Source: Planctomycetaceae bacterium
GTDB taxonomy: Bacteria > Planctomycetota > Planctomycetia > Planctomycetales > Planctomycetaceae
Assembly: GCA_021732415.1 (NCBI GenBank)
Contig: JAKFVC010000122.1
Coordinates: 1 to 64,000 of the forward strand
Length of the DNA stretch: 64,000 nucleotides
Reading direction: 5' to 3'
Part shown: piece after piece, positions 1 to 9,353 of the stretch
Position numbering within the stretch: the first letter of the stretch is position 1
Layout of the letters: the number at the start of each line of letters is the position of its first letter
Notes under the pieces: generated by a model
Databases searched by the model: none
Told to the model about the DNA's origin: nothing
What the model saw: the letters and a program-made list of their open reading frames with translations, nothing else
Program-made: the position numbers and the translations under genes

Positions 1-2
1 AG

Positions 3-32
3 CCCCTCTCCCCGGAGTACCAGGGCGAGGGG
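3..32 (-). terminator. possible terminator hairpin after the DUF1549/DUF1553 gene
   Basis: A ten-base C-rich arm and its G-rich complement form a stem with one mismatch and a ten-base loop. It lies 28 bases beyond the stop codon of the minus-strand gene. The window edge hides any U-tract, so this is tentative. Confidence 0.35.
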
Positions 33-59
33 AGCAGTTTCCTTCAATTATTCAGCTGA

Positions 60-2723
60 TTAGTGATTGAAAGCGAACTCTGTCGAATTAAAAAGACCCC
101 ACAGAATGTCGCCGTAGACCATCAACGGAACGTTCCCCGCCTGTCGGTTTCGGGCTTCTTCGAGTCGCTTTTCGGTCGCGGCAATTTGCTTTTCGAGGTT
201 GCCCAGGGCTTCCGCTTCCTGGCCGTCCTCTTTCAGCTTTTCGTATTCGTCTTTGTAGTTTTTGAGTTGGTCCTGCAGCCGCTTGTAGGCCTGATCGATC
301 TGGGCACTCAGGCCGGCCAGCTTGTTTGCTCGGTCTGGGTTATTGAGGTCTTCGTTGACGATCACGACGAGCGCCGCGGTCTCATCAGCCGTTGGTTTTC
401 GGGACAGGGCGAGGACGTAGAGCTCTTCAATGATCTTTTCCGGGGGCAGCTTTGCGGCGAGCAGGCTGGGGATCAACTTGCTGCTGGCGACCTTCTGGGT
501 GATGGTGTCGCCGTTGACGAGGTGGAGTGCCTGTGAGAGGTTGGCTTCTTTGTTCACTTCGCACGAGCAAGCTGATTCCCGGGGGGCTCGGCCGAATGTC
601 GAGAGGAAGAAGTTCGTCACGTTGCCGGCATAGAGTTCGACGGCACGCGTCCCCTGGGGAGACGATTGGAAGCGGTCTTCGGTTCCCGTGATCCTCGTGA
701 TCGTGTCGAGGAGAACCTCGGCCTGCAGGCGGCGGATATAGCTGTGCGAGAAATAGGACTCGTCAAGTTCGTTGGTCGGATTGGTGGCGACGGAGAGTTG
801 ATACGTGCGTGAGTTACAGATATCGCGAATCAGCTTCTTCTTGTCGAAACCATATTCGGTCAGTTTCTGGCCGAGGGCTGCCAGCAATTCTTTATTGCTG
901 GCGGGATTGCTGATCCGGACGTCATCGACCGGATCAACGATGCCTCGCCCGAAGAAGTGGGCCCAGATGATATTGGCCATAGTCTGATTGAACGCGGTGT
1001 TTTCTGGGGCCGTCAGCCATTTGGCCAGGGCGACCCGGGGGTCCTGGCCTTCGACTTCGGGGGTATCGCCACCCAGGAACTTGGGCTTCATTTTGCGGCC
1101 ATCGACAGGATGTTCGACGGTGTTGTTGCGGTTGTTATTGAAGATGACGACCTCACGGCCTTCGACGCCGCGCTTCATGTTGACGCCGGCGAAGAAGCTG
1201 GCAAACCCGTAATAGTCGTTGAGTGTCCAGCGGTCGAAGGGATGGTTATGGCACTGAGCACATTGGATGCGCGTGCCGAGAAAGACCTGCGCGAAGTCTT
1301 CGGCGGTCTTTTGCGGTGTCAGGCGTTCGGACGCCGTATAAAGATTGGAAGTCGGTTGCTTGATGTTACTGCCGTTGCCGACAACCAGCTCGGCCACCAT
1401 CTCATTGAGCGGGCGGTTCGCGGCCATCTGATCATGGACCCATGCGGCATACGCCCACATGGCCTTGGCATCGCGGCCGTACTGCGGTTGATTGCCGACC
1501 GCGCGAATCCGCAGCAATTCACCCCACTTCATCGACCACAAGTCGACAAACTCTTCGCGGTCGAGGAGTTGATCGATCAACTTGGCCCGTTTGTTCGGAT
1601 CCGAATCGGCCACGAACTGGTCGTACTCGGCACGGGAGGGTGGCAGACCGATGAGGTCGAGTGTCACGCGTCGCAGGAAGGTTTCATCATCGCACAGTTC
1701 GGAAGGTGCCAGATGCAGTTTCTTCAGCTTGTCGAAGACGAGCGTGTCGATGAAATTGGATTGGGGTGTGTTGGGCCAGACGAAGTTGTCGTCGGTGGGC
1801 AATACGAGCACTTCGCTGCCGACGGTGAACTTATTAAACCGGGCGAAGACGAATGCACCACCGCGGTTGTTGCCCTTGACGATACCATCCTTATCGATGC
1901 TGACTACCGAATCATTGTTAGTCATAAACAACGCCAGCTTTGTGACATCACGCACCGATCCGTCCGAATACTTCGCGGTGACGACGGTCGCCTGAGTCTG
2001 GTCCTTGCCAGCGAACACCGTCTTAGAGGGCAAAAGTTCAATACCGACGGGTTCCGGCGTGTCGCCGTTGTCATCAGGAGCACCCGCCTCGATCCAGCGG
2101 AGCAGAGTCCGATAGTCATCATTCTCCGTCGTAAACAGCTTACCCCCGGTATGAGCGACTTCCCCGGTCGTCTTTTCGAGCATCAGGCTTTGGGCAGGCA
2201 CGGCCAGATCAATTCGCCGCCCGACGAACTGCCGAGTCAACCGGTAATAGTCGCCAGTCGGATCGTAACCAAACAGAGACAGCATGAATCCATCTTTGCC
2301 GCGGGCAGCTCCGTGACAACTGCCGCTGTTGCAGCCCGACTTCATGAAGATCGGCATGACATCCAACCGGAAACTGACATCGCGCGAAACCGCGGCGTCC
2401 TTGACGGTGATCGTCACCTCGGCGGAATGCTGCCCGAGTTCCACGAGGAGTTTGGTTTGACCGTCGCCCTTGGGGGTAACCATCCGCCCGGCGATATCAG
2501 CCACTTTGGTATCAACCGCCTTGACGACGACAGCAGCGGTAACGTCCCGGGTAATCCCCTGATCATTCACCAGTTGCACGGCGATCATCTGGCGATCATC
2601 TTGACCACGCAGGGAGATTTCCGAAGGGAAGACTTTCAGTTGAGTGCCGGCATCAGCGAATACGGATGTCGTCGAGGCGAGAAGGCTGAGCCAGCACAAG
2701 GCTAGGAGATGAGATCGCATCAT
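60..2723 (-). CDS. DUF1549/DUF1553 secreted protein with bacterial Ig-like domains and heme-binding motifs
   Basis: This is a planctomycete-type exported protein of 887 residues with unproven biochemical role. It starts at MMRSHLLALCWLSLLAS, a clear signal peptide; the upstream in-frame ATG at 2798 would overlap the toxin gene. Domains in order are an Ig-like/BIG2 segment (about 30-110), a PSCyt-like segment with a CNSGSCH heme motif (131-137), a second BIG2 segment, DUF1549, and DUF1553 with a CAQCH motif. A charged coiled-coil stretch of about 70 residues sits near the C-terminus and is absent from the paralogue at 52128. It probably belongs to the same transcription unit as the PPC and DUF1501 genes upstream. 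Family assignment is firm; function is not. Confidence 0.9.
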   Translation of the reverse strand: MMRSHLLALCWLSLLASTTSVFADAGTQLKVFPSEISLRGQDDRQMIAVQLVNDQGITRDVTAAVVVKAVDTKVADIAGRMVTPKGDGQTKLLVELGQHSAEVTITVKDAAVSRDVSFRLDVMPIFMKSGCNSGSCHGAARGKDGFMLSLFGYDPTGDYYRLTRQFVGRRIDLAVPAQSLMLEKTTGEVAHTGGKLFTTENDDYRTLLRWIEAGAPDDNGDTPEPVGIELLPSKTVFAGKDQTQATVVTAKYSDGSVRDVTKLALFMTNNDSVVSIDKDGIVKGNNRGGAFVFARFNKFTVGSEVLVLPTDDNFVWPNTPQSNFIDTLVFDKLKKLHLAPSELCDDETFLRRVTLDLIGLPPSRAEYDQFVADSDPNKRAKLIDQLLDREEFVDLWSMKWGELLRIRAVGNQPQYGRDAKAMWAYAAWVHDQMAANRPLNEMVAELVVGNGSNIKQPTSNLYTASERLTPQKTAEDFAQVFLGTRIQCAQCHNHPFDRWTLNDYYGFASFFAGVNMKRGVEGREVVIFNNNRNNTVEHPVDGRKMKPKFLGGDTPEVEGQDPRVALAKWLTAPENTAFNQTMANIIWAHFFGRGIVDPVDDVRISNPASNKELLAALGQKLTEYGFDKKKLIRDICNSRTYQLSVATNPTNELDESYFSHSYIRRLQAEVLLDTITRITGTEDRFQSSPQGTRAVELYAGNVTNFFLSTFGRAPRESACSCEVNKEANLSQALHLVNGDTITQKVASSKLIPSLLAAKLPPEKIIEELYVLALSRKPTADETAALVVIVNEDLNNPDRANKLAGLSAQIDQAYKRLQDQLKNYKDEYEKLKEDGQEAEALGNLEKQIAATEKRLEEARNRQAGNVPLMVYGDILWGLFNSTEFAFNH

Positions 2724-2766
2724 GTTGAATTCCGAAGTTCTGGCTCTAGTTTGCTCGCGACTCTGT

Positions 2767-3054
2767 TTAGAGGTCCAACGGCAGTTTTCTCGCACCATGT
2801 ATCACCGCCACAATATCAATTCGATCTTCATAAATCCGGTAGATGATACGGTAGGATTTTGCAAAGACCTCACGAGACATAGGCGAGTTATGTTCAGGCA
2901 CGATACTGCCCAACTCGGGCGAGTTTGCTACGGTTTCAGCTTTGTGAATGATTCGGTCGACAAACCTGTGAGCATTCTGGATGGAGTCCTGGGCGATATA
3001 ATTATGAATTGCGCGCAAATGGTCGCGTGCGGTTTCAGTCCAACGGACTTTCAT
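2767..3054 (-). CDS. RelE/ParE-family toxin
   Basis: This 95-residue protein has the small basic layout of RelE/ParE toxins: MKVRWTETARDHL at the start, a helical segment, then SYRIIYRIYEDRIDIVAVIH. It is probably a ribosome-dependent mRNA interferase or a gyrase poison; the sequence does not decide which. Its start overlaps the antitoxin stop by four bases (ATGA), so translation is probably coupled. Unusually, the pair lies inside the series of planctomycete exported-protein genes. Confidence 0.85.
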   Translation of the reverse strand: MKVRWTETARDHLRAIHNYIAQDSIQNAHRFVDRIIHKAETVANSPELGSIVPEHNSPMSREVFAKSYRIIYRIYEDRIDIVAVIHGARKLPLDL

Positions 3055-3239
3055 TTCGGAAGTCCCAAGTTCTCGCGGAGCTCTTCGGTGGAAAGAGTTC
3101 GTCCCGCCTCGCTATCCCGGATCCCATTTTCGATTGCAGCCCGAACATAAATTTCGTCCATGAGGTCGTCCCAATCAGCATCATCGGGCAGCTGATCAAT
3201 CATCCGCCGAGCCTCTTCTTTGATATTGGTTGTAGGCAT
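3051..3239 (-). CDS. antitoxin of the RelE/ParE pair
   Basis: This short acidic protein of 62 residues begins MPTTNIKEEARRMIDQL and ends with STEELRENLGL, a pattern common in antitoxins paired with ParE-like toxins. The start chosen here has GAAGG upstream; an in-frame start eight codons earlier is possible. It precedes the toxin and overlaps it by four bases. It should bind and neutralise the toxin and repress the pair. The assignment rests on size, order and composition. Confidence 0.75.
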   Translation of the reverse strand: MPTTNIKEEARRMIDQLPDDADWDDLMDEIYVRAAIENGIRDSEAGRTLSTEELRENLGLPK

Positions 3240-3279
3240 ATGGGGCCTTCGTTGTCTGGGCATTAATCGCAGTGTGTAA

Positions 3280-5883
3280 TCATTTCATCGCAGCTTTGAC
3301 GCCGCGTTCCGCATCAATCCGCAGTGTACCAGATCCACTCAGTTGGCGAACCGCTTGACCTTCTTCAGTGACTGTCAGATCAAGGGTGATGCCTTGATAG
3401 CCGCCGGTGAGGCAATCTTCCGTGGCCTTCAGCGCAAAGGTGATCTCTTTATCCTCGGGGCCGATTTCGCGGATGGGTTCGACCAGTTCGACACCGCGTG
3501 GCAGACGCGCCAGGGTGGCTTTGGCTTTGCCCTCGAACGGCTTCAGATGGTTCAGCTTGACGGTTACGATACTCGTCTTGCCCCGTTCGATTGAGGCGCG
3601 AGCGAACTTGGCTTCGATGTGCGGTTCAGCAACTAGCAGCTTGAAGGGCTTGGTCGATACGTAGGTCCGACTGGCTGAATCGCGATAGGCGGGACGTTGA
3701 GCGCCGCTCACGGCCGAAAGGGTCACTTCATAGGCCCCGGCCGTCGCATTACGGGCGGCACCGAGAGGGTATTCGCCTTCGGACTTGTCGGTTCGGATCG
3801 TGACCGGAGTTCCGGTTGAGACGCCGTTGGGCTTCCACTCCATCACAACGCTGACCGGTTCGTCGAAACCCGGTGCGCGAGTGATCCGGAACTTTAAGGA
3901 CATCTCGCCGTTCTGGACGAGTGCGGATTTGGGCTCGTCGATGTCGATGGAGAACGGTGCCGGTTCGGTGACTGCGATGGCCAGTTTCTCGAACATGTTG
4001 AAGAGGTAATAGTCGTTATTGTTAGAGGAGTTCATCGGGATCGATTGGCGGAAGCCACTCGCCAGAGTTCGTTCCGCGGGCTCGGTCGCCGTGGTCGATT
4101 CCTGCTTATCCTTCTTCTCGCCTTCGGCTGGTTTGGCGGAATCGCTGACCGGACGAGCGACGATCTCAATGAACTTGCCCTGGGGTTTGGTATCGGGGGC
4201 CGCTTCGAAGACGACTGAGACGCGAGGCATGGAGGGAGTGATTCGAGGAGCGTGCATAGTCATGCCTTCGGGCAGGCCGATTGCCACCAGTTCCAGTTCC
4301 CCGTTGAAGGGTTTGTTGGTATTGAAAATCGAGAGTTGAGTGCTGTAGCGTCCGCCGCTCGGCACGCTGATCGATTGCCGTGCCTGGGCTTGGAAGGCGG
4401 CCTCGCCATCCTGCGGGATATAGACGTAGACCGCGTCGGTTTCGGGTGAGATTTCGACTCGATAAACGAAGTCGGCACCGCCACTATTCCGATCGTCTTC
4501 GACACCCAGTACGTATTCCGCGTCAGCCGGGGCGGTGAAATCGAGGATGGGATCGAGGGTCTCACGGTTCATTCCGCCGTAGGGGGCATACCCGAGCTGG
4601 TTGGGGCGGGAATCGGTGGCCCGTTGCGGGTTGCCTTTGCCTCCGGCCTGTTGAATCCAGATGGTCGGATCCAGCGGCGAACCAACAGCGTTGGCCAGGC
4701 AGTGGATCCTGAAACGCTCACCCTTTTTGGCGGCGAACCGGAAGCAGTCCACATCGCCGGGCTTGTCGATGATGCCGTTGAAGGCGATGGGGAGAGTGGC
4801 GGCCGATTGGGCAGTAATAGCGTCGACCAAATCATTCGGCTCGTTTTCGAGGACGTTGCCGAAGGGGGAGACTCGTAGTGTGTTAGGGGTCGGTGCGGGG
4901 ATGCTCGTTTCCGGATCGATTGCCACGAACCGCAGGTCCGCCGTCGGAGTTGCCGGCAACTTTACCGTCTGCGACGAAGGGCCCTTGGGGTCGCCCAGGA
5001 TTTGAACCGACAACTCCTGCCCGACTTGGCCTCCCGCCGGATAGAGACCAGTGGGGCGAATGAACGTCCCCACATGCAAGCGGTAGATATCGCCGGCAGC
5101 CGAGTACGTCGAGTGTCGCACTTCGACGAAGTAGACTCCATCACGAGGAGCCACGAGCGACACGACCGGATCTTGCAGGAAGAGGGCCGAATCATCGGCT
5201 GCGATCAGGCGCTTGCCGTCAGCATCGAGCACAGAGACGTAGAGATCAGGGATACCTCGGTCGACACCCAGCCGAGTCGCTTCGATCTCGGCCGAGATCC
5301 GCTGCCCCTGCTTGGCTTCAATCCGGTAAGAGTCGACATCGGTCGGATCAAGCATGGCGCCGAGCACCGTGCTGTTCAACGCCACGGTCTGAGCCGTTTC
5401 ACGTGCGTCATTGCGGGGTTGTCTGGGCTGTTGTTCGGTCTCATCGATGAGCGGGAACGGTCCGACAAAGAAGCGTTGGTATTCGCTGATCCCGGTAGCC
5501 GTCCGGAGTCGCATCCCATGCAGGCCAAGTTCGCAATCGTCCGCGATCTTCAGCTTGACGCGGATCCCCGAGCCCTTTTCGATGCGGTTGCGTCGGCCGC
5601 GAATCTCGACTTCGCCTTCCATCGGCTCGAGCGACTCGACTGTGATGCCGGGCTCATAGACCATGACTTCTTCAGGCTTACTGAAGTGCTGACCTTGGAG
5701 GACGACTTCGACTGTCGTGCCACGCTGGGCGCCGGGCGGGACGATACGAGTCAGGCGGGGTAGGCCTGCTTCGGCTGTCTGTGATACTAGGCCGACCAAA
5801 GCGAACGCAACGACGGAGAGTGTGAGTGTATGAGAGTGTGAGAGTGCGAGAGTGTGAGGGGAAGAAGGATTATCGCGTGTCAT
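3280..5883 (-). CDS. secreted PPC-domain protein
   Basis: This exported protein of 867 residues has PPC (bacterial pre-peptidase C-terminal) beta-sandwich segments. A signal sequence ends near AEAGLPRL, followed by an IPT-like segment (residues 45-90), a PPC domain around 160-270 (TDVDSYRIEAKQGQRIS), a second around 350-470 (GDVDCFRFAAKKGERF), and further Ig-like modules. No catalytic motif was seen, so it is likely an adhesive or scaffold partner. The start overlaps the four-helix-bundle stop by four bases. The n-region SHSHTLTLS is encoded by a simple-sequence repeat. Such proteins usually sit between DUF1549/1553 and DUF1501 genes, as here. Confidence 0.85.
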   Translation of the reverse strand: MTRDNPSSPHTLALSHSHTLTLSVVAFALVGLVSQTAEAGLPRLTRIVPPGAQRGTTVEVVLQGQHFSKPEEVMVYEPGITVESLEPMEGEVEIRGRRNRIEKGSGIRVKLKIADDCELGLHGMRLRTATGISEYQRFFVGPFPLIDETEQQPRQPRNDARETAQTVALNSTVLGAMLDPTDVDSYRIEAKQGQRISAEIEATRLGVDRGIPDLYVSVLDADGKRLIAADDSALFLQDPVVSLVAPRDGVYFVEVRHSTYSAAGDIYRLHVGTFIRPTGLYPAGGQVGQELSVQILGDPKGPSSQTVKLPATPTADLRFVAIDPETSIPAPTPNTLRVSPFGNVLENEPNDLVDAITAQSAATLPIAFNGIIDKPGDVDCFRFAAKKGERFRIHCLANAVGSPLDPTIWIQQAGGKGNPQRATDSRPNQLGYAPYGGMNRETLDPILDFTAPADAEYVLGVEDDRNSGGADFVYRVEISPETDAVYVYIPQDGEAAFQAQARQSISVPSGGRYSTQLSIFNTNKPFNGELELVAIGLPEGMTMHAPRITPSMPRVSVVFEAAPDTKPQGKFIEIVARPVSDSAKPAEGEKKDKQESTTATEPAERTLASGFRQSIPMNSSNNNDYYLFNMFEKLAIAVTEPAPFSIDIDEPKSALVQNGEMSLKFRITRAPGFDEPVSVVMEWKPNGVSTGTPVTIRTDKSEGEYPLGAARNATAGAYEVTLSAVSGAQRPAYRDSASRTYVSTKPFKLLVAEPHIEAKFARASIERGKTSIVTVKLNHLKPFEGKAKATLARLPRGVELVEPIREIGPEDKEITFALKATEDCLTGGYQGITLDLTVTEEGQAVRQLSGSGTLRIDAERGVKAAMK
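5816..5858. repeat. GAGAGTGTGA-type simple-sequence tract
   Basis: Degenerate repeats of GAGAGTGTGA lie inside the 5' end of the PPC gene. The complementary tract occurs at 6358-6391, so the four-helix-bundle gene is flanked by inverted low-complexity DNA. Confidence 0.7.
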
Positions 5884-6269
5884 AGGATCCAGTCTTTCGC
5901 GTTTGTGACCATCAATTCAAGTTTGCCTAGGACCGCGTCGTATTCACGATACATGTCTCTAGCCACTTTGCGATCGAGGTACTTGCACTCGGCAGCAAAT
6001 TGAAGCCAAGTTTGAGTCTCAGCGGCCTCTGCTTCACAGTCTCCGAGTTTACTTATGAATGCTGCTTCGTATCGACGCTTTCGCCAGGCTTCTGCCAAAT
6101 TGGCACAAACAGATCGCGATGATCGTCGGACCTGATCGGTCAACGAATAGCGCTCCTCTGGCGGAAACGATTTGGAAGCATGAAAGATCCGCATCGCGAG
6201 ATCAAATGAGAGTTTGTAGACCTCCAACTCTGTATGACGCCGAACAAGTTGACGCCGCACAGGGTTCAT
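5880..6269 (-). CDS. four-helix-bundle protein (S23/IVP family)
   Basis: This 129-residue helical protein matches the four-helix-bundle family first seen in 23S rRNA intervening sequences: ELEVYKLSFDLAMRIF, SLTDQVRRSSRSVCANLAEA, and a hydrophilic C-terminal helix ending DAVLGKLELMV. Members form pentameric bundles; a cellular role is not established. It lies between the DUF1501 and PPC genes, overlapping the latter by ATGA, and looks like a later arrival because inverted simple repeats flank it. Confidence 0.85.
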   Translation of the reverse strand: MNPVRRQLVRRHTELEVYKLSFDLAMRIFHASKSFPPEERYSLTDQVRRSSRSVCANLAEAWRKRRYEAAFISKLGDCEAEAAETQTWLQFAAECKYLDRKVARDMYREYDAVLGKLELMVTNAKDWIL

Positions 6270-6357
6270 AGTGACCTACGAGGATGCAGTCTCTAAGTTA
6301 GCGGATTGTTCCATCGCCGCGAAGCAACGATTGACTATCACTTGCCGCGAAGCTGAC

Positions 6358-6391
6358 CTCTCTCATACTCCCACACCCTCATACTCTCATA
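6358..6391. repeat. CTCTCATACT-type simple-sequence tract
   Basis: This tract of CTCATACTC units is the approximate reverse complement of the one at 5816-5858. It lies just beyond the stop of the minus-strand DUF1501 gene. Confidence 0.65.
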
Positions 6392-6399
6392 CATCAAAA

Positions 6400-7746
6400 C
6401 TAACCCACCAACTCTTTGACAACCTCGCCGCCATCGATCACTTCGATCGGCCGGCCACCGGGAGCCATCAGTTCCTTGTCGGCGTTGATTCCGATTTGCT
6501 GATAGACAGTGGTGAGGACGTCTTCGATGCGAACCGGGTTCTCTTCCGGTTCGCTGGCGGTGCTGTTCGAGGAGCCATAAACCAGACCCCGTTTGAAGCC
6601 ACCACCTGCAAGGGCTACAGAGTAGACTCGCGGGAAGTGGTCGCGGCCGGCAGTTGCGTTGATCTTCGGGGTTCGGCCGAACTCGCTGGTCACGAGGACC
6701 AGCGTGCTGTCGAGCATCCCGCGATCATCGAGATCGCTGATCAGAGCGGCCAGGGCCTGGTCGAGAATCGGGGCTTGGCGGCGCATGGCGTTTTCGATGC
6801 CGGCATGATGATCCCATCCGCCATAGCTGACAGTGGTGAATCGGACGCCCGCTTCTATGAGACGGCGAGCGAGCAACAGCCGCATGCCGGCTTCGTTCTG
6901 ACCGTACTTCGACTTGGTGGCTTCCGATTCCTTGCCGATGTCGAAGGCTTCGCGTGCGGCCGGAGACGAGATCATCCCGTAAGCTCGTTCGTAGAACTTA
7001 TCCATCGCTCCAAGGGCTTCGGCCTTGCTGGCGATCTTGCGGAAATGTTCGTCGACGGTCTCACGGATACGCTGACGCTTGTAGAAGCGGTCGTCATCAA
7101 CGCCGGGGGGCAACAACAGGTCTTTCACTTGGAAGCCTGCTCGGCCTGGATCGCCACCCAGTCCGAAGGGGCCGAATTGCGATCCAAGATACCCGGTTCC
7201 CGTATATTCCCCGGCGCTCGGCACGGCGACATACGGCGGCAGGTTTTGTCGCGAACCCAATTCGTGCGAAACCACCGAACCAATGGCGGGATGCTCGATG
7301 GCGGGGCTCTTGCGATAGCCGGTAAACATCGCGTAGCTGGCGCGGCCGTGGTCGGCGTCCTTGCCAGCGATCGAGCGGATGAACGTCATCTTGTCGGCGA
7401 TCTTCGCGACGTTCGCGAAATTCTCGTTCAACACGACACCGCGGACATTCGTCTTGGCGACACCGAACGGGCCACGATACTCGAGAGGAGCTTCCGGTTT
7501 CGGATCCCAAGACTCCTGATGGGCCATACCACCCGGCAGAACGATGTGGATGACGCCCTTCGCCTGACCCTCTTTGCTCTCATAGAATTTCTGGTCGGCC
7601 CGAGCTTCCAGGCGGAAGAAATCACCCAATGTCAGACCCAAAGCACCGCACACGCCGACCTGCAGAAAGTCGCGGCGGCTGGGCTTGGCAAAATGGGCGG
7701 GGTCTTCATTCCAAGTGACGACGTCTTTGTCTGTGGTCGGTTTCAT
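6400..7746 (-). CDS. DUF1501 protein, Tat-exported
   Basis: This 448-residue protein has a twin-arginine-like motif SRRDFLQVG at residues 23-31 and the family hallmarks: IHIVLPGGMAHQESWDPKP near residue 65, a central GGWDHH, and LVTSEFGRTPKIN with GRDHFPRVYS toward the end. DUF1501 has an alkaline-phosphatase/sulfatase-like fold, but its substrate is unknown. AGGATGA lies ahead of the start. It is the first gene of the minus-strand series that also holds the PPC and DUF1549/1553 genes, the usual partners. Confidence 0.9.
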   Translation of the reverse strand: MKPTTDKDVVTWNEDPAHFAKPSRRDFLQVGVCGALGLTLGDFFRLEARADQKFYESKEGQAKGVIHIVLPGGMAHQESWDPKPEAPLEYRGPFGVAKTNVRGVVLNENFANVAKIADKMTFIRSIAGKDADHGRASYAMFTGYRKSPAIEHPAIGSVVSHELGSRQNLPPYVAVPSAGEYTGTGYLGSQFGPFGLGGDPGRAGFQVKDLLLPPGVDDDRFYKRQRIRETVDEHFRKIASKAEALGAMDKFYERAYGMISSPAAREAFDIGKESEATKSKYGQNEAGMRLLLARRLIEAGVRFTTVSYGGWDHHAGIENAMRRQAPILDQALAALISDLDDRGMLDSTLVLVTSEFGRTPKINATAGRDHFPRVYSVALAGGGFKRGLVYGSSNSTASEPEENPVRIEDVLTTVYQQIGINADKELMAPGGRPIEVIDGGEVVKELVG

Positions 7747-8188
7747 CGAGTCATCCTATGAATTTGAGGCGATCTTCCCACACGAGAGATTGGGTACCGA
7801 ACGTTTTAAGGCTGCTGTGACGTCAGCGTAAAGTCTGTCAGAGTAGGGACATCGGAATCAGGATATCGCAAAGCATCGGGGTTTGTCTATAGGTTGTCGT
7901 CGAACTTCTGGATTTTCGTCGGAGCGGATTTTCCGCTTCAACTGCTTAATTGATGCGCTCGGGCGACGAATCTTTTGGCCCGTAATAGAAAAACCTGCCT
8001 TTTATCGGCAGCGAATTAGAAGAGGCAGCGAATGAATGCGGATGCGGCGGGATGGCGTGGAGTTGCCCTCTTCGCTGTCTCCTTTAATTCGCTGCCAATT
8101 ATACTTAGCGACTCAGAAGGCGCGTGGTGTTTCAAAACAATCCCTCTGCAATGGATCCAAGTGTGATATCGCGTGCGACAGGGAGTCG
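7747..8188. other. intergenic region with an imperfect palindrome
   Basis: No gene was seen. It holds the presumed promoter of the DUF1501-led series and a 26-base inverted repeat (arms 8007-8032 and 8071-8096, 23 of 26 positions complementary) beyond the stop of the SGNH hydrolase gene. The palindrome could be a transcription barrier or a REP-like element. Confidence 0.6.
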
Positions 8189-8944
8189 TTACTTCTTCAA
8201 CGCCGAAGCCGTCTCTTGATGTTGGGCCCAGGCGGTCTCTTGAAGAGTCTTGACTGTGTCGGGGGGAATACCCTCTGGTGCTGCGAGGCCGATTGGACTG
8301 CGTTCGGTCAGGGTGCTGTAGATCATGCAGGAATAGATGTACGAGCCCCACTGTCCCGGGTGAGCCTTGTCTTTGGCGAACAGACTTTCCAAACGCTCGG
8401 TTGAGGGCTTGTCGCCGAAGTACTTGATATAGGCATAGCTCGCATCGACGATCGGTACGCCGAGTTCCTTGCCCATCGCGAAATGCAGATTATGCTGCCG
8501 TTCAAAGCCCTTGGGATAGTCGCTGAGGATGGACGCTGTGCCGAATAGCAACGTCTTCGAGCCGCTCTCTTTGATCAACGCGTGGAACTGCCGGGTATAG
8601 GGTTGAAATGCGGGTTCCTGGACGTAGTAGATATCCTGCAGGACGACATAGTCCCAAGCCTTGCTGGAAATCATCGCCCGAGCCGTCCCTTCGCCGGTGC
8701 CGGCTTCCCAGTGCGATTTCAATGACGCGCCTCCTTTGATGCAACCGCCCACTTTGATGGGACGACCACCTTTGTCTGAAGCGGCCAGCTTCTCCAGCAT
8801 CTGCTGGCTGACGATCATCGGGCATTGGCTGTTACCGATGAGCAAGACTTTGATAGGCGGCAGCGCTTCTTCGGCCCTGCCAGAGGTCACAATGATGCCT
8901 GCGAGAAATAACGCTACCAGCCACGTCTTGAGTTGGCTTTTCAT
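8189..8944 (-). CDS. secreted SGNH-like hydrolase
   Basis: This 251-residue protein has a signal peptide (cleavage near GRAEEA) followed by IKVLLIGNSQ, the block I segment of SGNH hydrolases with S39 as candidate nucleophile. A C-terminal DxxH pair, D192 and H195 in DKAHPGQWG, completes the site. It most resembles the DUF4886 group and may be an esterase acting outside the cytoplasm. AGGAGA precedes the ATG. The substrate is unknown, and it is monocistronic by spacing. Confidence 0.65.
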   Translation of the reverse strand: MKSQLKTWLVALFLAGIIVTSGRAEEALPPIKVLLIGNSQCPMIVSQQMLEKLAASDKGGRPIKVGGCIKGGASLKSHWEAGTGEGTARAMISSKAWDYVVLQDIYYVQEPAFQPYTRQFHALIKESGSKTLLFGTASILSDYPKGFERQHNLHFAMGKELGVPIVDASYAYIKYFGDKPSTERLESLFAKDKAHPGQWGSYIYSCMIYSTLTERSPIGLAAPEGIPPDTVKTLQETAWAQHQETASALKK

Positions 8945-9353
8945 GGGGTTTCTCCTCGGGATGTGATGTGGAGTTTGCCTCGAATTCGTCGGAATGACCT
9001 CAGCCCGTGATTCTGTCGAATCAATGGTCGAAAGTCGATCCTGCGGCGTGGGCCGCGAAATTAGTTCTCAACTCGGATTTTTAATGCACGCGAACTTCTC
9101 AATCAGAAACGAGTTGGATATACCTGCTGGGAGAAATCCTATTCCACGTAGCAATCAGGCAATTCGATCTGTTCGGCATCTCAACTGCCGAAAGCCTGGA
9201 TTGAAGACGAGATCAATTCAAACTGTTCTAGAAATCCCAGGTCGGACGCCAAGGTCCGCAACTTTTTGTGGGACAACGTCCGCCGAGGGGGTGTGCGTTT
9301 TCGCGCCCACTGGATGATCGTAAATAGAGACTTATCTCTGAATCTGGAGGACT
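8945..9353. other. divergent promoter region between the SGNH hydrolase and sulfatase genes
   Basis: No gene was seen. Both flanking genes read outward, so both promoters must lie here. A small AGAGA-CTTA-TCTCT hairpin sits just before the GGAGG ribosome-binding site of the sulfatase. Confidence 0.5.

Noticed and set aside
957-2705. 582-codon open frame on the plus strand opposite the DUF1549/1553 gene
   Set aside because: It is the antisense shadow of a well-supported minus-strand gene and has no recognisable domain.
6271-7761. 496-codon frame on the plus strand opposite the DUF1501 gene
   Set aside because: The minus-strand frame carries all DUF1501 signatures; this one is a GC-driven shadow.
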